64,000 bases of DNA from Paralvinella palmiformis (GCA_025642065.1 JAODUP010000567.1:149501-213500), one strand, 5' to 3'; counted from the stretch's first letter, positions 22,910 to 35,436 are shown. Translations and numbers: made by a program. The notes: a model not told the origin generated them from the letters alone.

Positions 22910-23800
22910 GGTGACGGAAAGAAACTATGCTATTTGATGAGTAGGGACAGTATCTGAAAAAGCACGAGTCTCTGGTTGAGTTTTAAGCCTGGGAATAGAC
23001 AACAAGTGAAAATCAGATGAACGGAGTTCTCTGGGCTTGAAGGTACTCCGGAAGAAAGAGTTTGATAGGCAATAGTGCAGAGTTTGAAAATGATTGAACA
23101 GGGAATCAGGGAAGAGATTTCAGAAGTGGGACAGAATAGGAAACCAAGGAGACCGTGTGACAACCCTAGCTAAGCAGTTCTGAATACGCTGAAGTTTTAG
23201 AACATCTTTAGATGTAATGTTATAAAGAGGGGCGTTGCAGTAATCAAGCCTACTAGTAATGAATGCTGTAGCAACGGTTTTGACAACTGAAAGAGAAATA
23301 TAGCAAGAAATGAGAAAGTTTTCTGCGTTGTCTAGATGTTCCTATAATGATGAAATATGTTTTGTTGGCATTGCGCCTAAGTTTATTGTTTGTCATCCAG
23401 CCAGAGATATCACCGAGACAGTCACCAAGTTGTTTAAGGGAAAGATCGGTGTCTGCTGTAGATAAAGATATGTATACTTGGGTGTCATCTGGATATAAAT
23501 GATGATCTAATTTGTGGCTGTGAATAAGTGAGCTTAGTGGTGTACAGAGTAAACAGTAGTAGTCCAAGAACAGAGCGATCTAGAAGAACAGAATAATCAA
23601 TGGTTTCAAAAGCTGCTGATAAATATAAGTGTTAGTGCTGTGACCTTTTCTGTGTCCATGTTTAGCGCTAAGTCGTTATGAACCTTTAGTAGAACGGTTT
23701 CTGTAGAGTGAAAATGTTTGTAAGCAGACTGAAAAGAAACATTAGACAGGTGATCACAGTTGAACGTTCAAACGACAGGATACGACTTTTTCTAATACTT
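22910..23800 (-). pseudogene. CR1/Jockey-type LINE, reverse transcriptase fragment
   Basis: Minus-strand frames read, from high to low coordinates, NVSFQSAYKHFHSTETVLLK then DHHLYPDDTQVYISLS and QLGDCLGDISGWMTNN, then IIFKLCTIAYQTLSSG. This is the RT palm with the catalytic YADD changed to YPDD, then the C-terminal region. Several frame changes and stops make it inactive. Confidence 0.85.
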
Positions 23801-25960
23801 TAGATATGAATGATACTATTGTGATTAGATACTGCTGTGTATTGATTTATATGTGATTATTTAGATTAAATATAATATATTAACTGGTTATTATGAGTTC
23901 ATTAGTGACCCGTGATAAGCAATAAAAGTTTGTGAAATTATATTAGCAATATTTTATTATTTTGAAACATTACTGTTAATAATTGCTAAATGTTTGGAGA
24001 TCTATGTTTATGATGATACTGGAGATGAGTTAACAATTGTGAAGCTATCACAGGTTGTGTGTATCATGTGGAATGATTAACCTGACTATTCTTATAGGAA
24101 TATATATACTGACAATTATTGTTTAGTTTAGTAGTTGTGACAATAACTCACTTCATTTGTGATAATCATCATATTATTTCTCATCATTATACTTCTAGTC
24201 AAGTTGATTTTTCCTTCTGTCATTTAAGGTTTGTTTTGTTTGATGTTTGATGACGTTACGTCGTAATTTAACTTTGAATAAAGGTCTTAATTTCAAAATA
24301 TGTCAATTTGTTAATGTTAAATGCCACATAACGGAACGAGTTATTATGTAGTTATCACTGACTACAATACTAAATCTGGCAATATTGACAGCGATTTTGA
24401 ATTCCAAGATGGCCGACAGGTATTAATAACAGGCTAAGTCACATATATAATCATGAAGGCTTAAAGCCCATGAGTAATTATATACTTATCCTGAAAGTAA
24501 AAATATGGCAGCCATTTTGATTTCCCAGTTAACTAAGAGTCATAGTGATTTTTCAGTATCATCATTGGATTCATCGTCTTCAAAAACATGATTGTAAACA
24601 CCACGATCGTGTCTCTATCAATCCTAGAATCCGAGTTATAGGCGAAAACGTAATTTCTCTAATTTTACTGACGCCATTTTGAAAATGACCAACTTGGTAA
24701 TAGTGGCATCCATTTTTCATGTTGGAAGAGGTGCCAGAAACAAAATAAAATAGGTCTCATAGGTTTCTAGAGGGGGGGGGGGGGTGTACGGGTGCACGGG
24801 TGATAGAAACAGTGATTAAGATTATTTTGATTAGTTGATACAAATTCCTTACAATGTTGATACGAAGTATGGTAAAATATACATTAGCTAGTTTCCTGAA
24901 TATCATGTATATCTAATGGTTTTGTCAGGAGTGTAACACATCTATGGAATTTGACATGGGCAGTGTCTGGTTACACGTTCAAGGTCAGAATGTTAAGATA
25001 GTTTATTTAAGATTGAATTTATAATTCTGTGAAATGTACTGTCACTCTTAACTTTTAGATAATTTAAATGCTAAAAATGTCATTCGTTTGTGAATAAAGT
25101 CATATAAATTATTTTCTGGTTAAGTCATATGATCAACATTATGCGGTATTGACCTTTTTTCAGGAGTGTAACACAAGCCTGGAATTGGATGTGGACAATG
25201 TCTGATGCATTTAAGGTCCAACGGTGGATTTATTTCGAGGAAATGTGTTTGGAATTCCTCGAAGGAGAATATTTCTTTGTTACTTAGCTTTATTAGAATC
25301 ATTTGGAAAACAAATTGAAAAAATGGTGCAAATATAGAGTTTTAGCCATTTATGACAAACATAATATTATTCTTTTGCACCTCAAATGTGCTTCATTGTA
25401 TATGAACAATTTCGCCAATAAAGCCTTTAGTTTTCTGCTTTTCAAGACTAGTATAAAATGGGAATTGTATCGCTAAAACGGTTTGCATATACATGCACTA
25501 ACTTCATCTGGAAAAATATTTAATAAAGAAAATTAATTGATAGATTAATGAACCAATTGTTGAAGGCAGGAAAGAAGTTTCATCTGTTGTGGATGTTTAT
25601 TTGTGATTTATTTAAGATTTGTTCATATACGACTTGTCGTAGAATTATGTAGAGAAGAAGCGGGTTAGTTGAGGCACACACTTGGTCAGTTGATCCAACC
25701 ATTCTCATTGCTTTATGACTAAAGGTAGCGAGTAGCTGGCGCCATCTGTCATAGCAATAAATACTAATCATTCTTACGTTCGATGTAAACAATTAGATGG
25801 GAAAAAAAACGTTCTGCACTCAAAATAGTGAGTTATGTTGATTTATGACACTTCTATTACGGGGATTTCGTTTGATCTGTTAAGTGTGAGTGACAGTAAA
25901 TATGTTTAGCTTTGTGTGAATTTGAGCGATAAATACAAATGGTGGTGGTGGGGTAAGATG
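23801..25960. other. Gene-free AT-rich stretch
   Basis: No coding homology seen. It contains a poly-G run near 24773-24783 and a GCCATTTTG-type segment near 24510 and 24675 of unknown origin. Confidence 0.5.
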
Positions 25961-25962
25961 TG

Positions 25963-26160
25963 GTGATTGATGATGATGATGATTGATGTTTTACGGCCAC
26001 TTTTGTGCACATGGTAGACAAAATGGGCCGAGCGACTTCCAAAGGTAATAAGACGAAGTGAAAGACGAAACAACCTTCAGATATGCCCACGCCGGGATTC
26101 AAACACGGGTTGTAGTGATCTGTGGTCCAGCACGCTACCGCTAGACCACGGAGGCGCCCG
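25963..26160 (-). repeat. SINE-1, minus-strand copy
   Basis: Reverse complement of the 21348 copy, from the ATGATGATGATT tail through ACGGCCACTTTTGTGCAC to the head CGCTAGACCACGGAGGCGCC. Confidence 0.9.
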
Positions 26161-26279
26161 TAAAAGGGGGAGGGGTAAGATGTGCCAGAATATTCTACCT
26201 GAGTGTTTCATTTGATCAGGTTTCAATTTTTGCCCAGCTGTGTGGCACTGTTGTAGTTTGGCAGATATTAAAAATAAAA

Positions 26280-26875
26280 AGTGTTCACAATCGAACTCTT
26301 CGCTGTATTTATAATGACTATGTTTCTTCTTATGCCGAATTCCGGGGAAAGGGTAATAAACCACTATTGTATGTTGACAGAATTAAGCTGATTCTAGTGG
26401 AAGTCTTTAAGACTGTAAATATGCTGGGACCAAAATATCTACACGAAATGTTTGTTGTTCATGATTCAGCCATTGATATGAGAAATTCTATGAATATTGT
26501 CATGCCAAAATTTAATATCGTTAAGTATGGTTAAAACTTTATCTCTTATACTGGTGCAAAGGTATGGAATATACTTAATACTGAAACAAAACAAGCTATT
26601 AATATAAAGGCGTTTAGAAGATGTATTATGTTATGGAATGGACTAACATGTTCTTGTTTTAACTGCACGCATTGCTCATTGAAATGTATGTCATTTCCTT
26701 GTTTTAAAACACAAAATCATATTTCATATAATCATCTGTTATTATTATCATCATACATTTTCATCTGTCATCATCTTCCTTCGTCATACATGATCATTCG
26801 GTCAATAGCTTTTAGCTAATAATTCCTATTGTACTTGTACCGAATTTAAATAAAGTTTCTCTTATCTCATCTTAT
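26280..26875 (+). pseudogene. LINE C-terminal fragment with polyadenylation-like tail
   Basis: Frames read SSYAEFRGKGNKPLLYVDRI, then LGPKYLHEMFVVHDSAIDMR, then ISYTGAKVWNIL. This is the terminal region of non-LTR RT proteins. It ends in AATAAAGTTTC and a (TCTTA)-like repeat at about 26850-26878. Internal stops are present. Confidence 0.8.
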
Positions 26876-26879
26876 CTTA

Positions 26880-27290
26880 ACCCGGGGAAGACATTAACAA
26901 TCTACGAAATTCCTAAGTTGGCGAATGAAGCACATGTATCAGCTACAACTCTACAGAAGTCCGACTTCAAGTCAACCGGAATATATCCATACAACCGAGA
27001 TGTTTTACAGATGACGATTTTGCGTCAATCACAGATAGAAAGCCACCCGGAGCAGAACCAATTAGATATGAACAGGCCAATACTGGGCCAGGTAATGATG
27101 TTAAGATCTAAGCCAATGTTTATAGCCTTCTGACCACTCAGGCTGAAGATCTCCCACCGATCTCTCAGCCTTTCATGATCAAGATCGCGAGACGACCTCT
27201 CTCAAGATCACCAGGTACAAGATTGTCATATGACGATCACACCTCGAGAGAGGAGTGATATGTCTGAATGAAGCGCCCAAAGATATATGT
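26880..27290 (+). pseudogene. DDE (pogo/Jerky-like) transposase C-terminal fragment
   Basis: The frame reads NPGKTLTIYEIPKLANEAHV then FKSTGIYPYNRDVL, the end of the DDE domain of pogo-like transposases ('F..TGIYP.N..'). It directly abuts the LINE tail on its left and has frameshifts further right. Confidence 0.7.
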
Positions 27291-27309
27291 CACAATTAGT
27301 CATATTCCG

Positions 27310-27450
27310 GGTTGGGGCGATTACAGGACCAAGGTAATCGATTACGATTACTTGAGAATACCATGATTATGATTACATTCATCCTGAATGTAATCGATTA
27401 CGATTACAGTGTAAAGTAATCATAATTACAATCATGATTCCAATGCATAT
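27310..27450. repeat. Degenerate GTAATCGATTAC repeats
   Basis: The palindromic word GTAATCGATTACGATTAC recurs three times in 120 bp. It may be the terminal region of a DNA transposon. Confidence 0.4.
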
Positions 27451-27994
27451 AACACAAACATGAATATTTACTCAGTTACATGTATAATATTGATATAAAC
27501 ATGCTACAGTCTTGTAAGAACCAGACGCACTTTCTGGTATGTTCTTGAAATGAAAATGTACAACAGACTTTGATGTCATTATACGATGTTAATTTGTTTT
27601 AATATTTCTGAGATCAATATTCACCATAGAGCAAAGGAGCAAGTAATGCATTTGCAATGAATGCACATATATTTATAGAGATAACTGAGATTAGTGCAAA
27701 CTGAGATTAGTGCAAACAATATGAATGGAATTGTTTGAATATATATTTAGAAACGAAATGCATCATGTGTGGCGTGACTATAGCCAGATGCGGTCTATTT
27801 ATTAAATGAGATAATTAGAATATAGTCAACCCCCCAACTCAACCCTTGATTGGTTACGACCGTAAGTGAGCCTATGCTATAATTACCTTACGTATATCAT
27901 AAGGTATGATGATATATTATAATCAAGTTGAAGTCGTAAAGTCGGTCGTAAATTCAAGTCAAACAGTCCTAAGTTGCCTAGATCGTAAGTCGAC

Positions 27995-27997
<3 letters not shown>

Positions 27998-28030
<33 letters not shown>

Positions 28031-28045
28031 TGTGTGTGTGTGTGG
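27998..28045. repeat. (TA)n(TG)n microsatellite
   Basis: TA run passing into TG, next to a SINE-1 copy. Confidence 0.85.
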
Positions 28046-28061
28046 GTATGTGTGTGTCTTA

Positions 28062-28230
28062 AGATGATGATGTTTTACGGCCACTGTTGTGCACATGTTA
28101 TGCTAAATGGGCCGAGCGACCTCCAAAGGTAATGTAGCGAAGTCAAAGATGAAACAACCTTCAGATATGCCCACGCCGGGATTCGAACACGGTGTGGTAG
28201 TGATATGTGCTCCAACACGCTAACGCTTAA
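28062..28230 (-). repeat. SINE-1, minus-strand copy with degraded head
   Basis: Body TTTTACGGCCACTGTTGTGC and GGGCCGAGCGACCTCCAAAG match. The head is shortened and mutated near 28220. Confidence 0.85.
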
Positions 28231-28861
28231 GAATAATTTGTAGTTGTTGTATATCTATTTAGTGTGTCGAAAAGGTAAATATTTGTTTGTGATAATTATA
28301 ATTCATTTATTAATAACTTTCGATTTAAAATGATTTCTTTGAGAGTATCAGTGTGCAGTTCTTAAGTAGGTTCTGTTATCATCGTGTAACTAATTTCTTT
28401 TCTCTGAAGCGAAGCGATTTTCCTTAGTTCCTAGACAGAGTGGCGAAATAAAGAACCTTAAAGATCCAGATTAGAGCTGAACCAGTCTCCGATGTAGGAA
28501 TCGAATTTCACATTTTGTTAACCCTATTATTCTCGATGTCTGTGATATTTATCAAATTGTGGTTGTTTTTATTTAATTGGTCAGTCATTAAACTGTTTGA
28601 AGTTTAATAATAATTTGCTAATTTTGACATTCCTGAAATAAATCGCTAGAACACAAAATAATTTATTATAAAATAATTTGTTTTTGTTTTTGTTCACATC
28701 TTCTTTTATGTAATTTCCTCCCGTTGATTAATTTTCTATTTCTTCCTTTAAATATGCTGCAATATCCGTATCGATGGCAACCAGGAAATATTCGGTGCGC
28801 TAGTATTTCCTGTCCACCAAATATAGATGGCCACATGAATCAACCAGACCTAACCGGAGAT

Positions 28862-29420
28862 TAGTAGTAATAATAATAATAATAATAATAATGTATATTT
28901 AATAAAGAGCCCTTACTAGCAGGAGCCATTCAAAGGCGCTGTACAATCAATATGTAATATAATAATACCCCAAATAATATGAAACCTGTAAGTGATTTAA
29001 AAGATAATAATTATTTATCTGTGAAACGACCTTGAATATGTGTGTTTTTAGAAGAGATATAAAATTTTCCAGAGACGACTCATTTCTAATATATGCCGGC
29101 AACCTATTCCACAAAGTGGAGGCTGCAACACTAAACGCACAAGTACCAGATGACTTGAGCCGAGAAACTGACACCTGCAATAGTATCTGACTGGATGACT
29201 TGAGTTTTCGGGATGACTTTCTAATGGACACCAGTTCGCACATGTATTCTGGCGCCATATCAATAATATATTTATAAGTTATTAATAAAATATTGAAATG
29301 AATACGCTGTCTAACAGGTAGCCAATGTAGGTTTTGAAGAATTGGAGTGATATGATCATATTTTCGAGTATTTGTCACTCTGTGAACTGCACTATTCTGA
29401 ATTCGCCGAAGGCAATTAAT
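28862..29420 (-). pseudogene. LINE C-terminal region and 3' tail
   Basis: A 143-codon minus-strand frame (29378-28947) reads DHITPILQNLHWLPVRQRIH then CAFSVAASTLWNRLPAYIRN then LKTHIFKV, the end of CR1/Jockey-like RT proteins. The 3' end has a CAGCGCCTTTGAATGG segment and an (ATT)n tail at 28869-28892. It is a 5'-truncated insertion. Confidence 0.85.
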
Positions 29421-30690
29421 GTATCGGTTACATTAATCTAAATAATATCGATGTACTTGCTATCCATTATCCAGGTTTATATAAACAAACATTCTCTGGC
29501 GATAAGATTTCCCGATAGAAAAAGGTACTCTGACACTCATATATGGTGATCTAGAATTGATAGATCACAATATTGTTACAGAAACAAATAGCTCACTGAA
29601 TAGTCAACGGTGATAAATGTCAGTTATTTGTTGCTATGCGTTTGGAACAATTGTAAACTGTTTCGACAACGGTAATTTAAACTGTACAGAAATGAGACAA
29701 TCTACTGAACCACAAACATGGGGCTTTATTTAGCAACAACAACAACAACAATAACAGCAACAAGACTAGCGAACATTTGTAGAAGTAACACTATTAAGAA
29801 TAAAACATAAATAATATTAATCCAGTATTAGACCCTGATATTTAGCTGGAAATACAAAAATAGCATTATGTAGACTTCAGGTATATTCCAGTAAGCGTTA
29901 ACCTGTAAGGTTTCAAATGAAACATTGAAATATTAGAACATCAAATAGGAAATGTACAACCATCTCTGCATATAAACTATAAGAAGTAGGATTGTACTCT
30001 GTATAAAGGTTGACTATGGGGAGTATCAAGGTCTAGTCCCTATGTGGTCGACCTCACCAATATGTCCCCAGTGCCGTGGCAACTAAGTAGCAGATACCTA
30101 CTGTGACATCACAATTTACATTCAACAGTAATATCTCATGTGGTTTAAAAAATACTGATTCAAACAGGCTTTACCAAACTGTTAATATGTTACTGAAGTG
30201 TTATGGACTCTAATTTAACTCTGTTCCCTTTATAATCTTCAATATGCGGGCCTTGACCTGAAGTCTTGGAAGTCTAACACGGTCATTCGTACAATAGGAA
30301 TATAATGGCTTTTGCCGAATATCGAGTGTTGTTAATGAATCTCCTCCCATCGAGGATGATTACTGATCCAATCTGGATACTGTCTTGTTTGGTGCACTAC
30401 ACTAAAGGGAAATCTTATTGATTTTCTCATAAAGAAGCGTTTAGTTACTTGAGTATATTATATCTCAATGATAGAGTCTCATCGTGATATCTCATTTTGA
30501 TTAGTTTTTTAGATATTTGACAGTTAAATTATTTACCTGTCTCCTTCAATTATTTATTCCATAGTCATATAGTTTTAAGTGTGCGTGTATGTGTATGCCC
30601 ACGCGTGAGAGTGTGTGTATGTGCGCTGCATCATGGGATGAGGTACTGGCATAGATAATTACGAATGTACCAGCCCCCCCCCCCGAATAA
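29421..30690. other. Gene-free stretch with a weak block A echo
   Basis: No coding homology. Bases near 30101-30135 (CACAATTTACATTCAACAGT) resemble block A on the minus strand, so an older A-W copy may precede the W copy at 30690. Confidence 0.4.
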
Positions 30691-31412
30691 AACACAATAA
30701 TACATCCAGACTGACGGACTAATCTTGTATGATTCTCTTTATTTTTATTCACAGACATCATACCAGATCTTCCATTTCAGTTCTTGACGTCAGCATCGTG
30801 TATGTTTTGACCTTGACACTTATGACCATCACATTGTTTCTAGGATATCTAGACATTGTTCATCATCGAGTCTTAATACCATTACTGATAATTATCTTGT
30901 TATCTTATTATTCACTTTAGTATAATAACTACAACACGATACATCTATCCGACCAATCATCGAAGGGATGGTAGTTCAATTATCTTGACTGATCTTGTTC
31001 GTTTCTCTAATCTTGTGGTTTATCATAGATTGGTGCTTCCCGTCTCATTATTTGGTTATTTTTAGATCCGGGAAGTGGCAGTTGTCTCTTGTAGCATCTA
31101 TTTAGTTTTATGATGTTATTATTTTAATTATTTTGATGTGTGTGCTCTCAGAGTTCGCTTCAACTTTAATAATGGAATGTGCTGCAGAGTTTGGTTAATG
31201 ATGTCATTGTTGTTGTTGTTGTTGTTATTGTTGTTGTTGTTATCCCTACTAATGTTTCTATGATGCAGCGGTATGTTTATCGTGTGACAAGTGCATCTGT
31301 TGACATTTGTTATTGAATGATCCCATTACACTTCCATAGTTAAGATTGCTTTGTTACTAATGACATTGACTTTATGCCTTGATAACATACACATACTAAG
31401 CAAATGATCGTG

Positions 31413-31445
<33 letters not shown>

Positions 31446-31450
31446 TTGTG
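30690..31450 (+). repeat. Block W, copy 1
   Basis: Homologous to 5050-5915. The exon-like segment at 30921-30978 has an in-frame TAG and no GT donor (ATTATC instead of GTGAGT). It ends in (TG)n at 31410-31450. Confidence 0.85.
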
Positions 31451-31520
31451 TGTGATGCACTGGCTGGGAACATCAACATCTGTACATCCTTTAAATATAT
31501 ACATACAAAAAACCTTCACT

Positions 31521-31523
<3 letters not shown>

Positions 31524-31575
<52 letters not shown>
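31524..31575. repeat. (TA)n microsatellite
   Basis: About 26 TA units between W copy 1 and the left arm. Confidence 0.9.
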
Positions 31576-31577
<2 letters not shown>

Positions 31578-31617
31578 GGCTACTCATCAATGCTTAATGC
31601 CTAACTAATCCACTTAT

Positions 31618-31726
31618 TGTACGTGACAAATGTATAACGCCCACAGAGAAGCGACTGTATCTAGGCTACGTACCACATGACACCACATTTCCCAGTAAGC
31701 AACACGTGCGTGTGGTTCAATGATAC

Positions 31727-31771
<45 letters not shown>

Positions 31772-32410
31772 ATAACTACATTGACACCACAGTTTACATT
31801 CAGAAGTAATCAGAACATTTCTACACCACAAATGCTGAATTCAGCTTCGTTCTGGGTTAGAATAAATAAACAAATCCTACCTATATCAATCGTACGAACA
31901 GAGATTAATTAGACAGGTCCAGCTTCGATAGCTATTGTCTAAACTGAGTGAAAAGTTAAGCCTTTTATAGGCTACCAGCGCGTCAACCAACAAAATAGTT
32001 TCACCTGAACAAGTGACAAACTTATGTCGTGTGCTCTGCCTACAAATAGAAGCAGTGAAGTGACTAAGCTAAAAACAAAGTTGCAATGCTGCAGAATGAA
32101 TAGTATTGGACTAGAACGAAATATCGACCTCAATCCTGAGCAAATGATATGATTTACAGGTTATCATATATTGAAAGTTCATCCAATCCTAATTTGGCGT
32201 CCCTAAGCATATCTAGTTAAGCGTGGTGGGATCTAAACTATAGCGCCCACCCACGTGATCTATTTTACCTATAATCGCTAAAACCGGATTTGAGGCAGAT
32301 CTCCTATGCTGTGAATTACACTTGTGGATTATAATAGCTAAATGTTCAACAATTTTCCCGTAGGAGTGTAACCTAATACTCGCAATTTGGGAAAATACTC
32401 CACCCGCCGC
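31618..32410 (-). repeat. Block A, left-arm copy
   Basis: Reverse complement of A segments, including GACACCACAGTTTACATTC, a CCTATAAAAGGCTTAA TATA-like word (about 31953-31968) and CACCTAATACTCGC. A (TA)n tract at 31725-31768 is inserted. Confidence 0.8.
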
Positions 32411-32439
32411 TTAATATACAAGAAGATGTCTGCCCGATC

Positions 32440-33010
32440 TAGTATATCTAGCAATTTCTCATCATCAAGTCTTTATGCCATTATTGATCATTATCTAATT
32501 CTATTTTTTATTCACTTAGTATAATACCTAAAAGATGATGCATATCTCCGACACATCACTCATGGGATGGAACTTCAATGGGTCATCTTGTTCGTTTGTC
32601 TGATTTCGTGGTTCATCACATATTTGTTCTTCCCGTCTCATTATTTGGTTCCTTTTAGTTCAGAGAAGTGGCAGCATGTACTTGATTTTGTGGTAATATT
32701 GTCCCTGATTTTGATGTGTGCTCGTTAATAATGGAATATGTTACAGTGTTCGGTTTACGACACGATTGCTATTGTTGTTTTATTTGTTGTTGTTGCCAGC
32801 TTCTTCATATGTCCTCCCCCCTCCCGCTTGTTTCCCCCAAATTATCCCAACGTACGTTTGTATGATGCTGCGGTAGGTTTACCACGTGACTAATCGTTGT
32901 GTTGGCACGTGTTATTGAATGATACAATTACACTATGGTTGCATTATGTCTGTGGCGGGCTTAACCAACTGTTTGGATGTGGAGATTGTATACGAATAAT
33001 GCTTTGTTCG
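32440..33010 (+). repeat. Block W, copy 2 (left arm)
   Basis: The exon-like segment at 32520-32577 keeps GACACATCACTCATGGGATG and GGAACTTCA but has TAA at codon 4 and ATGGGT in place of the donor. Confidence 0.85.
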
Positions 33011-33175
33011 GCTGCTTCACGTTTCAAATAGATACTTCATTTATTTAGACGGCGTTGCCATAACATCGTGTCAACATATGCTAAAGAGTTAAACAAAATA
33101 AGACAAACTAATGTAAATATATCTACCAAGGAGGTTCACATTAAAATATCTTCATACTAAATAAGCAGTTAATTT

Positions 33176-33177
<2 letters not shown>

Positions 33178-33218
<41 letters not shown>

Positions 33219-33328
33219 TTTATTCAACATTTCCAGACAGCATACACATATATTTCTAGAATATAAGGGTTCAGTGTTCACGCTTTTTAACAGGCTTTAA
33301 GTATGGAAAGAGTGCTCTATTAGTTTCG

Positions 33329-33376
<48 letters not shown>
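33178..33376. repeat. (TA)n and (AAT)n microsatellites
   Basis: TA run at 33178-33214 and an AAT run at about 33330-33376. Confidence 0.9.
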
Positions 33377-33377
<1 letters not shown>

Positions 33378-34054
33378 TAAAACATCACTGAACTTACACA
33401 CATCATTCTAATTGATTGAGCAATATAATTCCAACATTTATATCACTTACTGAATGAGGTACAATATAATTTGAATAGAATACACTCTTAATCTTTTCTA
33501 TTGATACATAATGCTTAACTCAAGGCATTACTAGGGCATGCATAATCTTTCTCTGCCTTATCGTATCATCATTGTTATTGAAAGCTTACATGATAATATA
33601 CCAATTGTATGTAATTACAGTTTACAATAGAAATAACAAAAGTCAAGGTTTAACAATATAATACTCATCCTTGTGTATTAATCCTCTTTGCTAGTAGACT
33701 GATGACAACATTAATCAACTGTAAAGCGTCAACAAACAGCAAATATTGAATTAACAACACCACATCATACATCTATGTCGGCTATATACAGGCAAATTGT
33801 TGTTAAAAGGACGATTTATTCCACAATACAAACGTCATCAACCGTATATTTGCTGGTAGTACACCTAACATAAGCTCTGCAACTACACGAAGACAGACTT
33901 ATTCTTATTTAATAAAACCATTTTTTATATCGAGAATTAGTCTATAGAATGTTTATGTCTATCTCATAATGAACAATTTTATAAACTAATTTTTATATGT
34001 TTACTGTTAAAGAGAAAATTATGGCGAGATATTTTTCTTAATAATATTTCATAC

Positions 34055-34059
34055 GTTAA

Positions 34060-34090
<31 letters not shown>

Positions 34091-34104
34091 TGTATGTATG
34101 TATG
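34055..34104. repeat. (TATG)n microsatellite
   Basis: Tetranucleotide run in the 3' flank of the left GPCR. The right arm has a degenerate ATACATA counterpart near 50920-50965. Confidence 0.9.
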
Positions 34105-34309
34105 AAGGTATTTATGCACATACATATAAATATATATATGCTTCTTGCATATAACACGAAAGCATAACCTAGTATATGTCACACGAGAATACACAACTGC
34201 ATATTAATACCAATTGTTTTTTTTAGAACCAAATAATACTGAACTAAATCCTCTGTTATTCCCACCGAACTAATCCTTTGTTATTCCCATTGAAATAATC
34301 ATTTGTTAT

Positions 34310-35269
34310 TCATTGATGTGGAACAATGAGATTTGATCGACACACAAACATGGCCCGAAGTTGTTCACGGAACTTCCTTCCACTAACGAAATAAAGAAAA
34401 AAGTTAGATGTGTTGTTAAGATAGAAGAATATATTCAATGTTGGCCATATAACGTAAGTACTAAAACAACAACCATAGGTCACATCAAAACTCTCGGTAT
34501 CAGAAAGATAGATAGTTAGGGGTAAGGTACAGAGAAGGAACACAACACAGACTGTCAGCAGCATGACAGTGACGCTCTGAACTTTAGCTTCCTGTGAAGA
34601 ACCTCGTTTTCGTTTTTGATGTTGTTGGGCGATTTTCACAACCACGGCGATGTTACTGCAGATCATCACCGAAAATGGTACGATAGTGGCCAATATCATG
34701 TCCATCCATCCCCAGATGATACCTCTAAACACTCGAAAGTTTGGTTTTATAGCACAAATGTTGCCTATTTCTGTATGGATCAACTCTTGTGTCCAGAATA
34801 TATGGGCGTTGACTACAAAAAGAAATACGCTGAAGCTGGCGATCTGGATCGCTGCGAACCGACGAGTGAAGAGAAATCTTGCCTGGATCGGCCACCAAAC
34901 TGCTGCAACCCTTTCTATGGCTATGCTACTGAGAAGCCAAGCTTCTACCTGTACCAGGTAATACATGAGAAACAAATGTAACTTACAAATCCCGGATGAC
35001 TTATTCCGAATGTCGAAACCGAATTGGGCAAGAATCCACTGTCTGGATAGTCCTGTGTATTGGATAAGTGTATCCAGTAGGGCGAGATATGACAGGTACA
35101 AACTCGTAGTGTATTTCCTTTGTTCTTTCCGTTGCATTACGATCACGACTAGAATGTTGGCTACTGTCCCGAGGATACAGAGAATCGGTGATCCATAAAT
35201 CCAGACAGCAGCTGCGAAAGATTGATAGTTCTCTGTCGATGCGCAACAGATTGGTGATGTCACATTCAT
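34310..35269 (-). CDS. Class A (rhodopsin-like) GPCR, copy 1, intronless
   Basis: An intact 319-aa seven-helix receptor, probably at the plasma membrane. The frame is open 35 codons further upstream but begins there at TTG after a stop, so the first ATG (MNVTSPICC, with an N-glycosylation site) is preferred. TM1 about 20-45 contains GTVANILVV; TM2 55-77 LALLD; TM3 96-120 ends IERVAAV in place of DRY; C95 and C172 are placed for the ECL2 disulfide. TM5 183-212, TM6 231-255 with CTLP, TM7 268-295 with NNTSNFFLYF in place of NPxxY, then GRKFREQL helix 8. This pattern is typical of invertebrate peptide-receptor-like GPCRs; the ligand is unknown. The start is consistent with the stop at 34310. Confidence 0.9.
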   Translation of the reverse strand: MNVTSPICCASTENYQSFAAAVWIYGSPILCILGTVANILVVIVMQRKEQRKYTTSLYLSYLALLDTLIQYTGLSRQWILAQFGFDIRNKSSGICKLHLFLMYYLVQVEAWLLSSIAIERVAAVWWPIQARFLFTRRFAAIQIASFSVFLFVVNAHIFWTQELIHTEIGNICAIKPNFRVFRGIIWGWMDMILATIVPFSVMICSNIAVVVKIAQQHQKRKRGSSQEAKVQSVTVMLLTVCVVFLLCTLPLTIYLSDTESFDVTYGCCFSTYVIWPTLNIFFYLNNTSNFFLYFVSGRKFREQLRAMFVCRSNLIVPHQ

Positions 35270-35436
35270 CTCGAAATAAACGTTTAAGTATTTCCTCAAA
35301 TTTATGAGCAAAGAAGCAAGAGCAGAATTCCAGTCATCAGAAATCACACAGAAGGCACATGATATGGACGACAACTAACAGAGGATTAGTCTTTGATGAT
35401 TCAGGCTAAGTGAGCAAAGACATCTCGTTCTGACAA

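Noticed and set aside
27310..27450. Bacterial-type operator palindromes
   Set aside because: The genome is eukaryotic and the words are part of a degenerate repeat.
34616..35246. Open frames antisense or shifted to GPCR copy 1 (and their mirror at 49779-50409)
   Set aside because: They are shadows of the GPCR coding sequence, mirrored in both arms, with no independent domain.
34310..35374. 354-aa version of GPCR copy 1 (and 49651-50715 for copy 2)
   Set aside because: The first codon is TTG directly after a stop in the shared upstream sequence. The first ATG is 35 codons later and precedes TM1 by about 20 residues, so 319 aa is preferred.
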